From assembly GCA_937900285.1 (NCBI GenBank), contig CALCEM010000027.1, positions 1 through 64,000 of the forward strand: 64,000 bases of DNA. The letters run 5' to 3'. The position numbers and the translations under genes are program-made. Shown here piece after piece: positions 1 through 8,071 of this stretch. This DNA comes from an uncultured Fretibacterium sp. Lineage in GTDB: Bacteria > Synergistota > Synergistia > Synergistales > Aminobacteriaceae. The notes under the pieces are model-generated. The model did not search any database. It was not told the DNA's origin and saw only the letters and a program-made list of their open reading frames with translations. Position 1 is the first letter of the stretch; every line of letters begins with the position of its first letter.

Positions 1-55
1 TATTGACGATGATAACAACGAAAATTTAACCGGCTGGCCTGCAACTGAAAAAGCT
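1..55 (+). repeat. 55-bp direct repeat, copy 1 (inside antitoxin 1)
   Basis: Bases 1-55 are identical to bases 624-678, with both copies in the same place and frame of the two antitoxin genes. Sequence outside the block is clearly diverged, which points to recent duplication with gene conversion. Confidence 0.95.
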
Positions 56-142
56 CTCAACGATTCAGTTAATCGCGTTGGAGTTCATGGACATTTTAAA
101 ACAGTTGATGAGGTAGAGGCGTTTATAGATGCTAACTATTGA
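1..142 (+). CDS. DinJ/RelB-like antitoxin, C-terminal part (cut by window start)
   Basis: Reading from base 2 gives an open frame that ends with TGA at 140-142, so only about the last 46 residues are present. Its first part is identical to the internal part of the second antitoxin (505-765), and it overlaps the toxin start by 14 nt exactly as that pair does. This makes it the antitoxin of the first module. The C-terminal half of such antitoxins wraps and neutralises the toxin, while the missing N-terminus would carry the ribbon-helix-helix DNA-binding part. The family assignment rests on the paralogue and on the neighbouring YafQ-type toxin. Confidence 0.7.
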   Translation, partial: IDDDNNENLTGWPATEKALNDSVNRVGVHGHFKTVDEVEAFIDANY

Positions 143-407
143 TATTTTAAATAGTTTTGGGCATGATATTAAAAAACTTAAGAAGCGAGGGTATGATTTA
201 AAACCTCTTTGGGAAGCTGTAAAAATAATACAATCTGGAGAAAAACTCCCTCCGCGTTATCGTGATCATCCTTTAATAGGGAATTGGAAGAGCCATCGAG
301 ATTGTCATATTAAAGGCGATTGGATATTAATTTATGCGATATTTAAGGATGAAAATATTTTACAGCTCGTTCGCACCGGGACTCATGATGATTTGGGGAT
401 CGAGTAA
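129..407 (+). CDS. YafQ-type mRNA interferase toxin (RelE superfamily), module 1
   Basis: This 92-residue protein has the size and signature of YafQ toxins: a central RYRDHPL segment, then RDCHIKGDW and LVRTGTHDDL near the C-terminus, which supply the conserved His/Asp residues of the ribosome-dependent endoribonuclease site. The start codon at 129 lies inside the end of the antitoxin frame (14-nt overlap), so translation of the two is coupled. It is about half identical to the toxin at 752-1030, including near-identical C-terminal nucleotide blocks. The expected role is cleavage of mRNA in the ribosomal A site when the antitoxin is degraded. The family call is firm; activity in this strain is unknown. 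Confidence 0.85.
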   Translation: MLTIDILNSFGHDIKKLKKRGYDLKPLWEAVKIIQSGEKLPPRYRDHPLIGNWKSHRDCHIKGDWILIYAIFKDENILQLVRTGTHDDLGIE

Positions 408-431
408 TTTTAATTTTTTTTATTTCCCGTG

Positions 432-460
432 TTGAAACAAAAATTTTATAAGTTGATATA
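432..460 (+). promoter_or_regulatory. Candidate promoter of toxin-antitoxin module 2
   Basis: TTGAAA (432-437) is followed after 17 nt by GATATA (455-460), about 45 nt before the antitoxin ATG. The match to consensus is only fair. TA operons of this type are usually autorepressed by the antitoxin at such a site, but I could not identify a clear operator palindrome. Confidence 0.3.
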
Positions 461-504
461 ACTCACGGAGCTTTAAATAATTTATAATTGGAGCGTGAAT
501 TTTT

Positions 505-765
505 ATGGCAACTGTAAATTTAAATTTTAGTGTCGATGAAAATATTTTGAAATTGGCAAATAAACATTTTGAAAATATCGGCTTAAATTTGAACGAGGCA
601 TTTAATAATTTTTTGCTTGATTCTATTGACGATGATAACAACGAAAATTTAACCGGCTGGCCTGCAACTGAAAAAGCTATTTACGATTGCGAACATAATA
701 TAAACATGCACGGGCCGTTTAATACTTTTGAGGAAATGATGGCGGATATATATGCTGACGATTAA
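505..765 (+). CDS. DinJ/RelB-like antitoxin, module 2
   Basis: This is an 86-residue acidic protein. The first 45 residues have the pattern of a ribbon-helix-helix dimer, with a short strand (TVNLNFSVD) followed by two helices. The rest is the acidic, flexible toxin-binding tail. A GGAG ribosome site lies 11 nt upstream of the ATG at 505. Its last 14 nt overlap the toxin gene. Antitoxins of the DinJ type bind their YafQ partner and repress the operon. The sequence match is weak at residue level, so the call leans on size, order, overlap and the YafQ-type partner. Confidence 0.75.
   Translation: MATVNLNFSVDENILKLANKHFENIGLNLNEAFNNFLLDSIDDDNNENLTGWPATEKAIYDCEHNINMHGPFNTFEEMMADIYADD
624..678 (+). 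repeat. 55-bp direct repeat, copy 2 (inside antitoxin 2)
   Basis: Exact copy of bases 1-55. It encodes the same peptide stretch (IDDDNNENLTGWPATEKA) in the second antitoxin. Confidence 0.95.
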
Positions 766-1030
766 GTATTCTAGTAGCTTCAAAAAAGATGTTAAATTAT
801 TGATTAAACGAGGATGGAATATAAATTTTATGGAAGAAGTTATTTATACGTTACGAAATAAAATAAAACTTCCTGAACGTTATCGTGATCACCAATTAGC
901 AGGCGAGTTCAAAAATTACAGAGATTGTCATATTAAAGGCGATTGGGTATTAATTTACCGTGTGCTCGAAGATGAAGGCGTTTTACAGCTCGTTCGCACC
1001 GGGACTCATGACGATTTGGGAATTGATTAA
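752..1030 (+). CDS. YafQ-type mRNA interferase toxin (RelE superfamily), module 2
   Basis: This 92-residue protein is the same length as the first toxin and keeps the same motifs: RYRDHQL, RDCHIKGDW and LVRTGTHDDLG. The N-terminal 40 residues differ strongly between the two toxins, while the nucleotide sequence around 981-1011 nearly repeats 358-388. Such mosaic similarity could let one antitoxin partly cross-react, or keep the catalytic core uniform while the binding surface diverges. The gene is translationally coupled to its antitoxin (14-nt overlap). Its stop codon overlaps the stop of the convergent TerB-N gene by a few bases. Confidence 0.87.
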   Translation: MLTIKYSSSFKKDVKLLIKRGWNINFMEEVIYTLRNKIKLPERYRDHQLAGEFKNYRDCHIKGDWVLIYRVLEDEGVLQLVRTGTHDDLGID

Positions 1031-2919
1031 TTTTTAAATAGCAGCGCAACAACTTTTATTATATCCGCTCCCAAATTTGATGGGCTTTTGCGTGCCTCTT
1101 CAGGACTCGGATCAGTATCTTCACGAACTCCTAAAACTGAACAGGTACGCTCCTTTAAATCATCATTTTCCTTTAATTCCGGCATAAAACTCATAACGTT
1201 TAATAAAAAATTTTTAAGCTGTATCTTCTCTTTATCCGAAAGCCACACGCCTATAAATTCCCCGTAATATTCCGGCTCGTGTTCCGTTGGAAGATTTAAA
1301 GCCCGTTGCGCCTCAAGCCTCAAATTATCATCGTCACTCAATTTAAAATAATCGTTTAAACGCTGTCTCAATGGCTCAAATAATCTCTCCTCACGAGCAA
1401 ACGTCAACGCGCAAATAAATTCCAGAACAAACGAAGCAATACGATACTCAGCAGATAATTTTGCACCTTGCTCCAACGGAATAAATAAAATTTTTTCATC
1501 CCATAAATATTCACGTCCAGAGATTCCCAAATCAGGATATATCTGCCAGCCTTCAACTTGAGCAGAGTCCACCATAATTTTACGTTCGCGGCCTTTTATT
1601 TTTCGTTCGGAATTTAATTCAGTCTTAATCTGCAATAACTCTCCAAGCTCCCCAAATGTCGAAATTAACGGGTCATCTTCTTTTTCATTTTTTGCGCGAA
1701 TGTCATCAATAAATTTTTCAAAATCCGGACGATCTTCTGTTACTATCTCGTTCACAATTCTTTCTTCGTAACTTTCCTCAAGTCCAGACAAAAATACGTG
1801 CCACGCATCTTTTAACGGCTGAAACGGCTCTAAATTATCAAAAAAATTTAATATCTCAATCGTCGAAGATTTTTTATCAGGCTCAATCGTCGGATTGCTC
1901 GGAACATATGAAATTGTCATCGTATTTTTAGGCTTGCTCAAAATTATTCCGCCGGAACATAACTCTTTATAAATCGGCGTAAATTTCTGTAATAATTCAT
2001 CTGAATACGGAATTTTTTTCTCACCAGGTTCGTGCAGCTTTTCACTCGTCCTCATTAAAGTAAATGCTGTCGCTGAAGGTAATGGCAATTTTGAATTTGC
2101 GTAAGAACTCAACATTATACATAACATGCCTTCCGGAACAGTGTTCATTCTTTTACACAACGCTAATAAATCATCGTCGGGCAACCAAATTTTTACGGCC
2201 AGCCATGTTATAAAACGTATTAAATTATCGCGCATGGCCTCCCATCGCATCAAATGCAATAATTTAAATGCGTCCGCTATACATATCCCCAAATCTAATT
2301 TATCGACAATGGCACGCCGTTCTATTCCGCATAACCATATTAACGGGTAACAAACATGATCAGGCACTCTGATTCTTCCGCCTGCTAACCATGTTAAATA
2401 AATTCCTCGCTGTAACGGGTCCATTTCTGCATATGAAGCGACTTCATTTTTTGGAATTTCATCGCCCTCGCTGGGAAATGCTACGGGTAAAGTTATGTCT
2501 ATGCATGATGGTTCAGGAGTTGAGCTTTCACCGTTCGACCAATATGTTACGGGAGCTTGAACAACAAAATTATTTACTTGAATAAATCCTGTTCGTCCGC
2601 ACCATCTTAATAAATTTGAAACTGCTTTTTTCTTTTCGGACTTATCACTATAACCGTAAGGCGATTCGTCTCCGGCAGGTGCAGCCGATGAATAAGTCGC
2701 TCCGGAAGCTTTGGCGGCATCAGTAACAGGTTTTGCAGTGAGCACAATTTTTTTATTTTCGTCATCATCATTATTATTTTTACCGTTATCATTTTGGGCA
2801 TTGCCATTTAAATTTTGTTCGGCCGAATCACCAGAATTATTATTATTATTATTATTTTGCTGGCGTAAAAATATCCCCACTGCTACTGCAACAAATAAAC
2901 CTATTACGAGATAAAGCAT
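1027..2919 (-). CDS. Membrane-anchored TerB-N domain protein
   Basis: This 630-residue protein begins with one hydrophobic segment (residues 2-18). An asparagine run and a charged linker follow (about 20-90), then a large soluble part. Residues about 165-215 carry the hallmark of the TerB-N domain: a segment YLTWLAGGR followed by GIERRAIVD. The C-terminal third, around ALTFAREERL, resembles the helical TerB/TerB-C region. TerB-N proteins are linked by comparative genomics to stress and phage-defence contexts, but the molecular role is unknown. The Asn run is encoded by a seven-unit ATT/AAT repeat (about 2838-2858). The gene stands alone, convergent with the toxin genes. Confidence 0.75.
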   Translation of the reverse strand: MLYLVIGLFVAVAVGIFLRQQNNNNNNNSGDSAEQNLNGNAQNDNGKNNNDDDENKKIVLTAKPVTDAAKASGATYSSAAPAGDESPYGYSDKSEKKKAVSNLLRWCGRTGFIQVNNFVVQAPVTYWSNGESSTPEPSCIDITLPVAFPSEGDEIPKNEVASYAEMDPLQRGIYLTWLAGGRIRVPDHVCYPLIWLCGIERRAIVDKLDLGICIADAFKLLHLMRWEAMRDNLIRFITWLAVKIWLPDDDLLALCKRMNTVPEGMLCIMLSSYANSKLPLPSATAFTLMRTSEKLHEPGEKKIPYSDELLQKFTPIYKELCSGGIILSKPKNTMTISYVPSNPTIEPDKKSSTIEILNFFDNLEPFQPLKDAWHVFLSGLEESYEERIVNEIVTEDRPDFEKFIDDIRAKNEKEDDPLISTFGELGELLQIKTELNSERKIKGRERKIMVDSAQVEGWQIYPDLGISGREYLWDEKILFIPLEQGAKLSAEYRIASFVLEFICALTFAREERLFEPLRQRLNDYFKLSDDDNLRLEAQRALNLPTEHEPEYYGEFIGVWLSDKEKIQLKNFLLNVMSFMPELKENDDLKERTCSVLGVREDTDPSPEEARKSPSNLGADIIKVVALLFKN

Positions 2920-2951
2920 TTAAAAATTTTTCTCCAGTCCTAATTTAAATT

Positions 2952-3833
2952 TTATAAAATCTCAACAGTATATTTTTTTAGCATCTTAACAGGATTATAT
3001 GAAATTTTTGCCTCGCGCAATCCTGCTTCTCCTAAATCTTCTTCACGATTTGCATATTTATATTTCGCGCAGGAATTTCTCAGAAATAAATTATTTATCG
3101 CCTGATAACTCCCAGCATATTCCGAAAAAGCTTTTTCAAATTTTATATTTATATTTTCGTCATCTAATTCTTCGGCTATAGTGTAAGCAATAATTTTATT
3201 TTCAATTTTTATTATTCCCCCTGAAAATTTAAACTCGTTCCATTTTTCGAGAGCTGTTTTTATTGCGTTATCCTCATCCAAAAGTGAAGCAACTTCATCA
3301 GAATTTAAATTTAAATCTCTATGCTCGCGCCACACCTCCTGAAAATTAATCAGCTCATCAAAATATTCAGGCGTTAAATTATAATAATCCCATTCGTAAC
3401 CATCCAAAAATGTACGCACTCTGTTACGTTTATGAGCGAATTTTTTACCCTTTAAATTTATCAGCTCATCAACTAAATAAATATATTCGTCCTGATCGGG
3501 TTCAGAAATTAATTTAAATTTGTCGTTATTCTGAAGTTTTTCCGCGTAAAATTCCGGCATATCGTAAATAAAATTTATATTTTCAGATTTGAAATATTTC
3601 GGATTAAAAATTTTTTCGCAATTTCCAACAGGCCCGCACATTCCCGAATATTCATCGCTAAATCTCAACCAGCATAAATTATTAATTTCGTCATAAGCTA
3701 TTTTTACAGGGTATGCTTTTTGCCACAACCATAAAGCAGAAAAACTATATTCAGCGTAATGCACAGGTGAAGAATTATAAAATTTATCGTATTTGTTTTT
3801 GTCGTCCCAACTTAAATTTTTAAATTCCAACAT
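2952..3833 (-). CDS. DUF2156 (LPG-synthase C-terminal, GNAT-like) protein
   Basis: This 293-residue soluble protein matches the DUF2156 family: an N-terminal stretch with Y/W-rich YSFSALWLW, a central basic segment KKFAHKRNR, and a C-terminal QAINNLFLR region followed by an E-E-D-L-G-E-A-G-L motif. The fold is the double acyltransferase-like fold of the lysylphosphatidylglycerol synthase C-terminal domain. Members lacking the membrane half, as here, are of unknown substrate; aminoacyl or acyl transfer is an inference from the fold. It lies 32 nt downstream of the TerB-N gene start on the same strand. The start at 3833 has only a distant AAGGAG upstream. Confidence 0.8.
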   Translation of the reverse strand: MLEFKNLSWDDKNKYDKFYNSSPVHYAEYSFSALWLWQKAYPVKIAYDEINNLCWLRFSDEYSGMCGPVGNCEKIFNPKYFKSENINFIYDMPEFYAEKLQNNDKFKLISEPDQDEYIYLVDELINLKGKKFAHKRNRVRTFLDGYEWDYYNLTPEYFDELINFQEVWREHRDLNLNSDEVASLLDEDNAIKTALEKWNEFKFSGGIIKIENKIIAYTIAEELDDENINIKFEKAFSEYAGSYQAINNLFLRNSCAKYKYANREEDLGEAGLREAKISYNPVKMLKKYTVEIL

Positions 3834-3924
3834 GATTAAAAAAAATTATTTCTCCTTGAAAATTTTATTTTTATATTTTACACGTAAGCATATTATTTAA
3901 ATTTTTAATTACAGGCATAACGCA

Positions 3925-3970
3925 AATAAAAAATAACGATCCTCAAATTAAAATTTTTAAAATGAGAACC
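3925..3970 (-). terminator. Probable terminator of the HU gene
   Basis: On the minus strand GGTTCTCA (3970-3963) pairs with TGAGGATC (3945-3938), eight pairs including two G-U. An AT-rich loop separates the arms and a T-rich stretch follows. The stem is imperfect. Confidence 0.4.
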
Positions 3971-4001
3971 GTCACATAATTTTAAATTAAAATCCCCGAA
4001 A

Positions 4002-4277
4002 TTATAATACTTTGTCTTTAAGCTCTTTGCCGGGACGAAATACAGGGACTTTTTTAGCTGGAATGTGTACAACTTTCGTCGGGTCTTGAGGGTTACGGCC
4101 TTCACGGGCTGCGCGCTCACGAACTTCAAAAACTCCAAATCCTACAAATGTGCACTTATCTCCTTTTGAGAGAGCATCCTCAATCGTCTTAAATACTTCA
4201 TCAACAACTGGAGCAACATCTTTTTTTCTCATTTCAAGTTTAGCTGTAATACTGTCAATTAATTCTGCCTTTGTCAA
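4002..4277 (-). CDS. hup: DNA-binding protein HU
   Basis: This 91-residue protein is a standard HU/IHF-family histone-like protein. It has the N-terminal dimerisation helices (TKAELIDSI), the GFGVFEVRERAAREGRNPQ segment leading into the DNA-binding arm, and a C-terminal VPVFRPGKELK. It bends and compacts DNA as a dimer. The start is a TTG codon at 4277-4275, preceded by AGGAGGTG about 10 nt upstream, with no in-frame ATG nearby. A good promoter lies just upstream, divergent from the tRNA-Asn promoter. Confidence 0.97.
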   Translation of the reverse strand: MTKAELIDSITAKLEMRKKDVAPVVDEVFKTIEDALSKGDKCTFVGFGVFEVRERAAREGRNPQDPTKVVHIPAKKVPVFRPGKELKDKVL

Positions 4278-4308
4278 GCAAAATACACCTCCTGTTTAAA
4301 TTTTCTGC

Positions 4309-4336
4309 ATTTTATCAGCTTTTATTAATAACGCAA
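4309..4336 (-). promoter_or_regulatory. Promoter of the HU gene
   Basis: On the minus strand TTGCGT (4336-4331) is followed, after 16 nt, by TAAAAT (4314-4309). It lies about 30 nt upstream of the start codon. Confidence 0.6.
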
Positions 4337-4363
4337 TATTTTACGGGGTTTATAAATTTTCAT

Positions 4364-4392
4364 TTGACAATATTTTATTTGTGTTCTAAAAT
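4364..4392 (+). promoter_or_regulatory. Promoter of tRNA-Asn
   Basis: A perfect -35 (TTGACA, 4364-4369) and TAAAAT (4387-4392) are separated by 17 nt. The tRNA starts 38 nt after the -10 box. Confidence 0.8.
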
Positions 4393-4430
4393 TTCCCCTG
4401 TTGTTGCGAGACAATAATTTAATTTAAAGT

Positions 4431-4506
4431 TCCATGATAGCTCAATCGGCAGAGCGGGTGACTGTTAATCACTAGGTTCCAGGTTCGAGTCCTGGTCGTG
4501 GAGCCA
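4431..4506 (+). tRNA. tRNA-Asn (GTT)
   Basis: A 76-nt cloverleaf including an encoded CCA end. The acceptor arms TCCATGA/TCGTGGA pair with one G-U. The D arm is GCTCAATCGGCAGAGC, the anticodon GTT is at 4464-4466, and the T arm is CCAGGTTCGAGTCCTGG. A run of eight T residues follows directly and could end transcription. Confidence 0.97.
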
Positions 4507-4577
4507 TTTTTTTTATTTATGTGCTTCTCGTGAAAATTTTTCATTTATGCATGTCGAGAAAAATATTAAAATATTTC

Positions 4578-5933
4578 ATGAACAAAAATAAAAATATTAA
4601 AAATATTCCAGGCGTAATAATTTCAGCTCCGTCCAGCCATTCCGGAAAAACTGTAATAACTTGCGCGTTGATCTCAAAATTTATTCAGATGGGTTTAAAA
4701 ATTTCTGCTTACAAAATCGGCCCGGATTATATCGATCCTGGATTTTTAAAATTTGCGAGCAATTCAGACGTTTATAATTTAGACAGCTGGCTAATGAACA
4801 AAAATAATTTATGTGAACTGTTTTATAACACGTCCCAAAATTCTGATCTCGCAATTATTGAAGGTGTTATGGGATTATTTGACGGCGGAGAAAATTCTAC
4901 GGCAGAGATCGCAAAATTATTAAATATTCCCGTAATTCTCGTAATTGATTCAAAATCAGCAGGTGAAAGCGTTGCGGCGTTGGCTTTTGGGTTTAAAAAT
5001 TATGATCCTTGTTTGAATTTCGCAGGAGTAATTTTAAATAATATCGGCTCGGAAAATCACGAAAAAATTATTTTTAACGCACTCAATAAAATTAATATTA
5101 ATATTAAAATTCTCGGAACAGTTTACCGCGATAAAAATTTAATTCTGCCGGAACGCCATATGGGTTTAACTCAAGCTCAGGAAATTAATTTAAATAATTT
5201 AAATCTCAACCTGCAAAATATAAAAAATATAAATTACGATGAAATATTAAAAATTTCGCATGAGACCAAACAAATTAAATTTACACGCTCGAAAATTATT
5301 ACGCATCATAAAAATATTAAAATCGCTGTTGCTTTAGATGAAGCATTCTCATTTTATTACGCTGAAAGTTTAAGCACACTCGAAAAATTCGGAGCAGAAT
5401 TAATTTATTTTAGTCCGTTGCGTGATAAAAATTTACCGGCCGGAATTAACGCTATTATTTTAGGCGGAGGCTACCCGGAATTACACGCAAAATATTTATT
5501 TGAAAATTTCTCAATGCGAAAAAATATTTTTAATTGCGGGCTTCCAATTTATGCAGAGTGCGGAGGATTTATGTATTTATGCGAAAGTTTAACGGATTTT
5601 GATAATAATAAATTTGAAATGGCCGGATTAATAAATTTTGATTGCGTCATGAATAAACGCCCTGTTATTGGTTATGTCGAGTGCGAAGCCCTGAATAATA
5701 ATTTAATTTGTAACGCCGGCAAAAAAATACGCGGACATGAATTTCATTTTTCTTCGATGTCCACGCATGTAAATATAAATAAGGACAGATATACCGCATT
5801 TAAGATTTTACGCCGTAACAGCGAAATTTCATATTATGGAGGCTACTCAAATAATAATATTTTGGCTTCATATGTTCATATAAATTTTTTCGGAAATTAT
5901 GATTTAGCTGAAACTTTCATAAATCGTTTATAA
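4578..5933 (+). CDS. cobB: Cobyrinate a,c-diamide synthase (CbiA/CobB)
   Basis: From the ATG at 4578 the protein has 451 residues. A P-loop-like APSSHSGKT (17-25) opens the dethiobiotin-synthetase-like ATP domain, followed by YKIGPDYIDPG, which is typical of the family. The C-terminal class I glutamine-amidotransferase domain has LGGGYPELH and the nucleophile context YAECGGFMYL. The enzyme amidates the a and c side chains of the corrin ring using glutamine and ATP. Upstream in-frame starts (GTG 4521, ATG 4551) exist; no start has a clear ribosome site, so 4578 was chosen by fit to the family. No other cobalamin gene is in this window. The 3' end overlaps the convergent glycosyltransferase by 37 nt. 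Confidence 0.92.
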   Translation: MNKNKNIKNIPGVIISAPSSHSGKTVITCALISKFIQMGLKISAYKIGPDYIDPGFLKFASNSDVYNLDSWLMNKNNLCELFYNTSQNSDLAIIEGVMGLFDGGENSTAEIAKLLNIPVILVIDSKSAGESVAALAFGFKNYDPCLNFAGVILNNIGSENHEKIIFNALNKININIKILGTVYRDKNLILPERHMGLTQAQEINLNNLNLNLQNIKNINYDEILKISHETKQIKFTRSKIITHHKNIKIAVALDEAFSFYYAESLSTLEKFGAELIYFSPLRDKNLPAGINAIILGGGYPELHAKYLFENFSMRKNIFNCGLPIYAECGGFMYLCESLTDFDNNKFEMAGLINFDCVMNKRPVIGYVECEALNNNLICNAGKKIRGHEFHFSSMSTHVNINKDRYTAFKILRRNSEISYYGGYSNNNILASYVHINFFGNYDLAETFINRL

Positions 5934-6985
5934 ATTTCAATCGTTTTATTTGCTGAAATTTCCGGCGCAAAATTATTTTTTACAACTTCGAGAGCGTTAT
6001 TAATTAAATTTTCACGTTCAGAATTATTCATGTTTAAAATTTTTTCGATGTTTTCCGCAAAATTATTCACGTCATCAACTTTTGAAATTAGGCCGTTATA
6101 TTCATGTTTTATAAATTCCGTAAATGGCCCGATGTCCGAAACTATTACGGGTAAACCTGATGAAAGAGCTTCAAGTAATGCAATGCTGAAACCTTCTGAA
6201 CGAGACGGCATCACAAAAACATCACTTGCCCATAAATACGGCTTTACATCTTTCACAAATTCATCAGGCAAAATTATTTTTATTCCTAAATCTTCAGCGA
6301 GTTTTAAATATTCTTCCCGTTTACCTTTTTCACCGTCGCCGCCGATCAAAGCGAGTTTAATATTTTTATGAGATTTGTAAACTTGTGCGAAAGCTTTTAT
6401 TAAAACGTCGAAGCCTTTACGATAAATATATATTCCCATTCCGGAAATTAATATTTCGTCGTCGCTAACATTTAATTTTTTCCGCAAATTTTTACGGGTT
6501 AAATCATCGCGCTTAAATTTATTTGCATCGACCGGATTATAAACGACCGAAATTTTTTCAGGGTTAATATTTTGATTCTGCACCATGTAATTTTTAACCC
6601 ATTCGGAGCAGGCTATACAGTGAACGGAATTTTTATAATATTTTGCTTTGGCCGGCTTATCGAAAGTTGAAATAACCGGGACATTTAAATTTTTGCTCCA
6701 AAATCCCGCGATCATTGCTGCCGAAGATAATCGAGTGTGAATAATGTCGGGCTTAAAATTTTTTACAACGCTTTTGAATCCCGGTGAAAATATTGGCACA
6801 CTTGCAATTAACGGCTTGAAGGTTAAAGTTTTTATTTTGAAGTCTTCAGCAGTCCGTTCAACATAACCGCCTGGACGACATAACAAAGCAGATTCAACGC
6901 CAAAATTTTCGAGTAATTTTATATGTTCGAGATAAGGCACGAGCCACGATAAAGTATTACAGTCTATATAATGAAGTACACGCAT
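5897..6985 (-). CDS. Glycosyltransferase family 4 (GT-B fold)
   Basis: This 362-residue protein has the two Rossmann-like domains of GT-B enzymes. The N-terminal acceptor domain starts MRVLHYID and contains PDIIHTRLSSAA. The C-terminal donor-binding domain starts near GMGIYIYRKGFD and carries the E-x7-E signature in SRSEGFSIALLEALSSG. It would move a sugar from a nucleotide donor to a lipid-linked or surface glycan in the cytoplasm. Donor and acceptor cannot be told from sequence. The 37-nt overlap with the 3' end of cobB means the two mRNAs are complementary at their ends. Confidence 0.88.
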   Translation of the reverse strand: MRVLHYIDCNTLSWLVPYLEHIKLLENFGVESALLCRPGGYVERTAEDFKIKTLTFKPLIASVPIFSPGFKSVVKNFKPDIIHTRLSSAAMIAGFWSKNLNVPVISTFDKPAKAKYYKNSVHCIACSEWVKNYMVQNQNINPEKISVVYNPVDANKFKRDDLTRKNLRKKLNVSDDEILISGMGIYIYRKGFDVLIKAFAQVYKSHKNIKLALIGGDGEKGKREEYLKLAEDLGIKIILPDEFVKDVKPYLWASDVFVMPSRSEGFSIALLEALSSGLPVIVSDIGPFTEFIKHEYNGLISKVDDVNNFAENIEKILNMNNSERENLINNALEVVKNNFAPEISANKTIEIYKRFMKVSAKS

Positions 6986-7005
6986 TTTAAATTTTGATTA
7001 TTATA

Positions 7006-7344
7006 TTAAATATTTACGCCGGAATTTTTAAATTTTTTAATTACATCGTTCATCGACATAAATCCAATTTCGCGGGCGATTTCTTTGCCGTCAGAATTTT
7101 TAAAAATCAAAACCGGAACATAACGAATATTATATTTTTTCACTAAATCCTGATTATCTTCCAGATATAAATGCGAAGTCTTCAAGCTCTGATAATTTTT
7201 GTTAAGCTCTTTAAATACTTTTAACATTTGAGCGCAGGCCGGACAATCTTTTGTTGAGAGCATCATTAATTCCGGTTTGGAATCTGCGAAACAAACGCCG
7301 GCAGAAATTAATAAAAACGAGCAGATTAAAAATATTTTACGCAT
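7006..7344 (-). CDS. Exported thioredoxin-like protein
   Basis: The start is placed at the ATG at 7344, which has AAGGAG about 13 nt upstream; a longer frame to 7395 lacks this. The 112-residue product has a signal peptide (MRKIFLICSF..., likely cut after about residue 20). A thioredoxin fold follows with a CPAC active site at 34-37 and the cis-proline segment RYVPVLIF. It probably acts as a periplasmic thiol-disulphide protein. Redox direction (oxidase, reductase or isomerase) cannot be assigned. It sits 20 nt downstream of the glycosyltransferase stop region on the same strand, without an obvious functional link. Confidence 0.8.
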   Translation of the reverse strand: MRKIFLICSFLLISAGVCFADSKPELMMLSTKDCPACAQMLKVFKELNKNYQSLKTSHLYLEDNQDLVKKYNIRYVPVLIFKNSDGKEIAREIGFMSMNDVIKKFKNSGVNI

Positions 7345-7473
7345 GATTTTATTACGCTCCTTTATAAATTTATAAATTCCTGAAAATTGTAACATTACAA
7401 AATGAATTTTATCAGAATGAATTAAATTTTATAATTTGTTTAAATACGGCGTGCAACAGGAGGTTTTTATTTT

Positions 7474-8016
7474 ATGATCTGGAGATTATATTATCAATTT
7501 TTAAAATTCGGTTGCTTCACATTCGGCGGAGGCTGGAGCATTGTCGCTCAAATGAAAGAAATTTACGTCGACAAACAAAAAATTATTACTGACGAGGAGT
7601 TATTGGACATTACGAGCATCGGCAGAAGTTTACCCGGAACAATGATCGGAAATATTGCGATGATGTTCGGTTACAGAATGGCCGGAATTTTAGGCGGATT
7701 GGCTTGCGTGTTCGGAATGATTACAGCTCCGTTTATAGTATTGATTTTGATCACAAGTTTTTACGCTGCATTCCAAAATAATTTAATTGTAGCTTCGGCC
7801 ATGAAAGGTTTGCGCTGTGCAGTTGCTCCGATAATTATAGCGGCATTGTTCGGAATGATAAAAGGTGCATTTAAATTGCCTGCGTGCTATTTGGTGGCGT
7901 TAATCTCATTTGGATTATTTTTTTATGTTAGCTGTGTGTGGCTTGTAGTAATTGGAGCGGTTTGCGGTTTTATAATTTGCGAATATTACGAGAAAACAAA
8001 TAAAATTAATGCTTAA
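7474..8016 (+). CDS. Chromate transporter family protein (CHR), first half-size subunit
   Basis: This 180-residue membrane protein starts with the family signature FLKFGCFTFGGGWSIVAQM and contains the SLPGTMIGNIAMMFGYR segment, followed by about five hydrophobic segments. It is one domain of the two-domain CHR/ChrA family, which exports chromate in some bacteria. Half-size proteins act as pairs, and the second subunit follows after 55 nt. A strong AGGAGG precedes the ATG. The natural substrate in an anaerobe is uncertain. Confidence 0.88.
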   Translation: MIWRLYYQFLKFGCFTFGGGWSIVAQMKEIYVDKQKIITDEELLDITSIGRSLPGTMIGNIAMMFGYRMAGILGGLACVFGMITAPFIVLILITSFYAAFQNNLIVASAMKGLRCAVAPIIIAALFGMIKGAFKLPACYLVALISFGLFFYVSCVWLVVIGAVCGFIICEYYEKTNKINA

Positions 8017-8071
8017 CGTTACGAACGTTCCGCCCAGAAACTATTAACTATTAGGGGATGAAATTTAAAAA

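Noticed and set aside
2838..2858. ATT repeat in the TerB-N gene as a phase switch
   Set aside because: The unit is three bases, so change in number alters linker length but not frame.
4431..4506. Second island at tRNA-Asn
   Set aside because: I found no copy of its 3' end elsewhere in the window, and the neighbouring genes have host-like composition.
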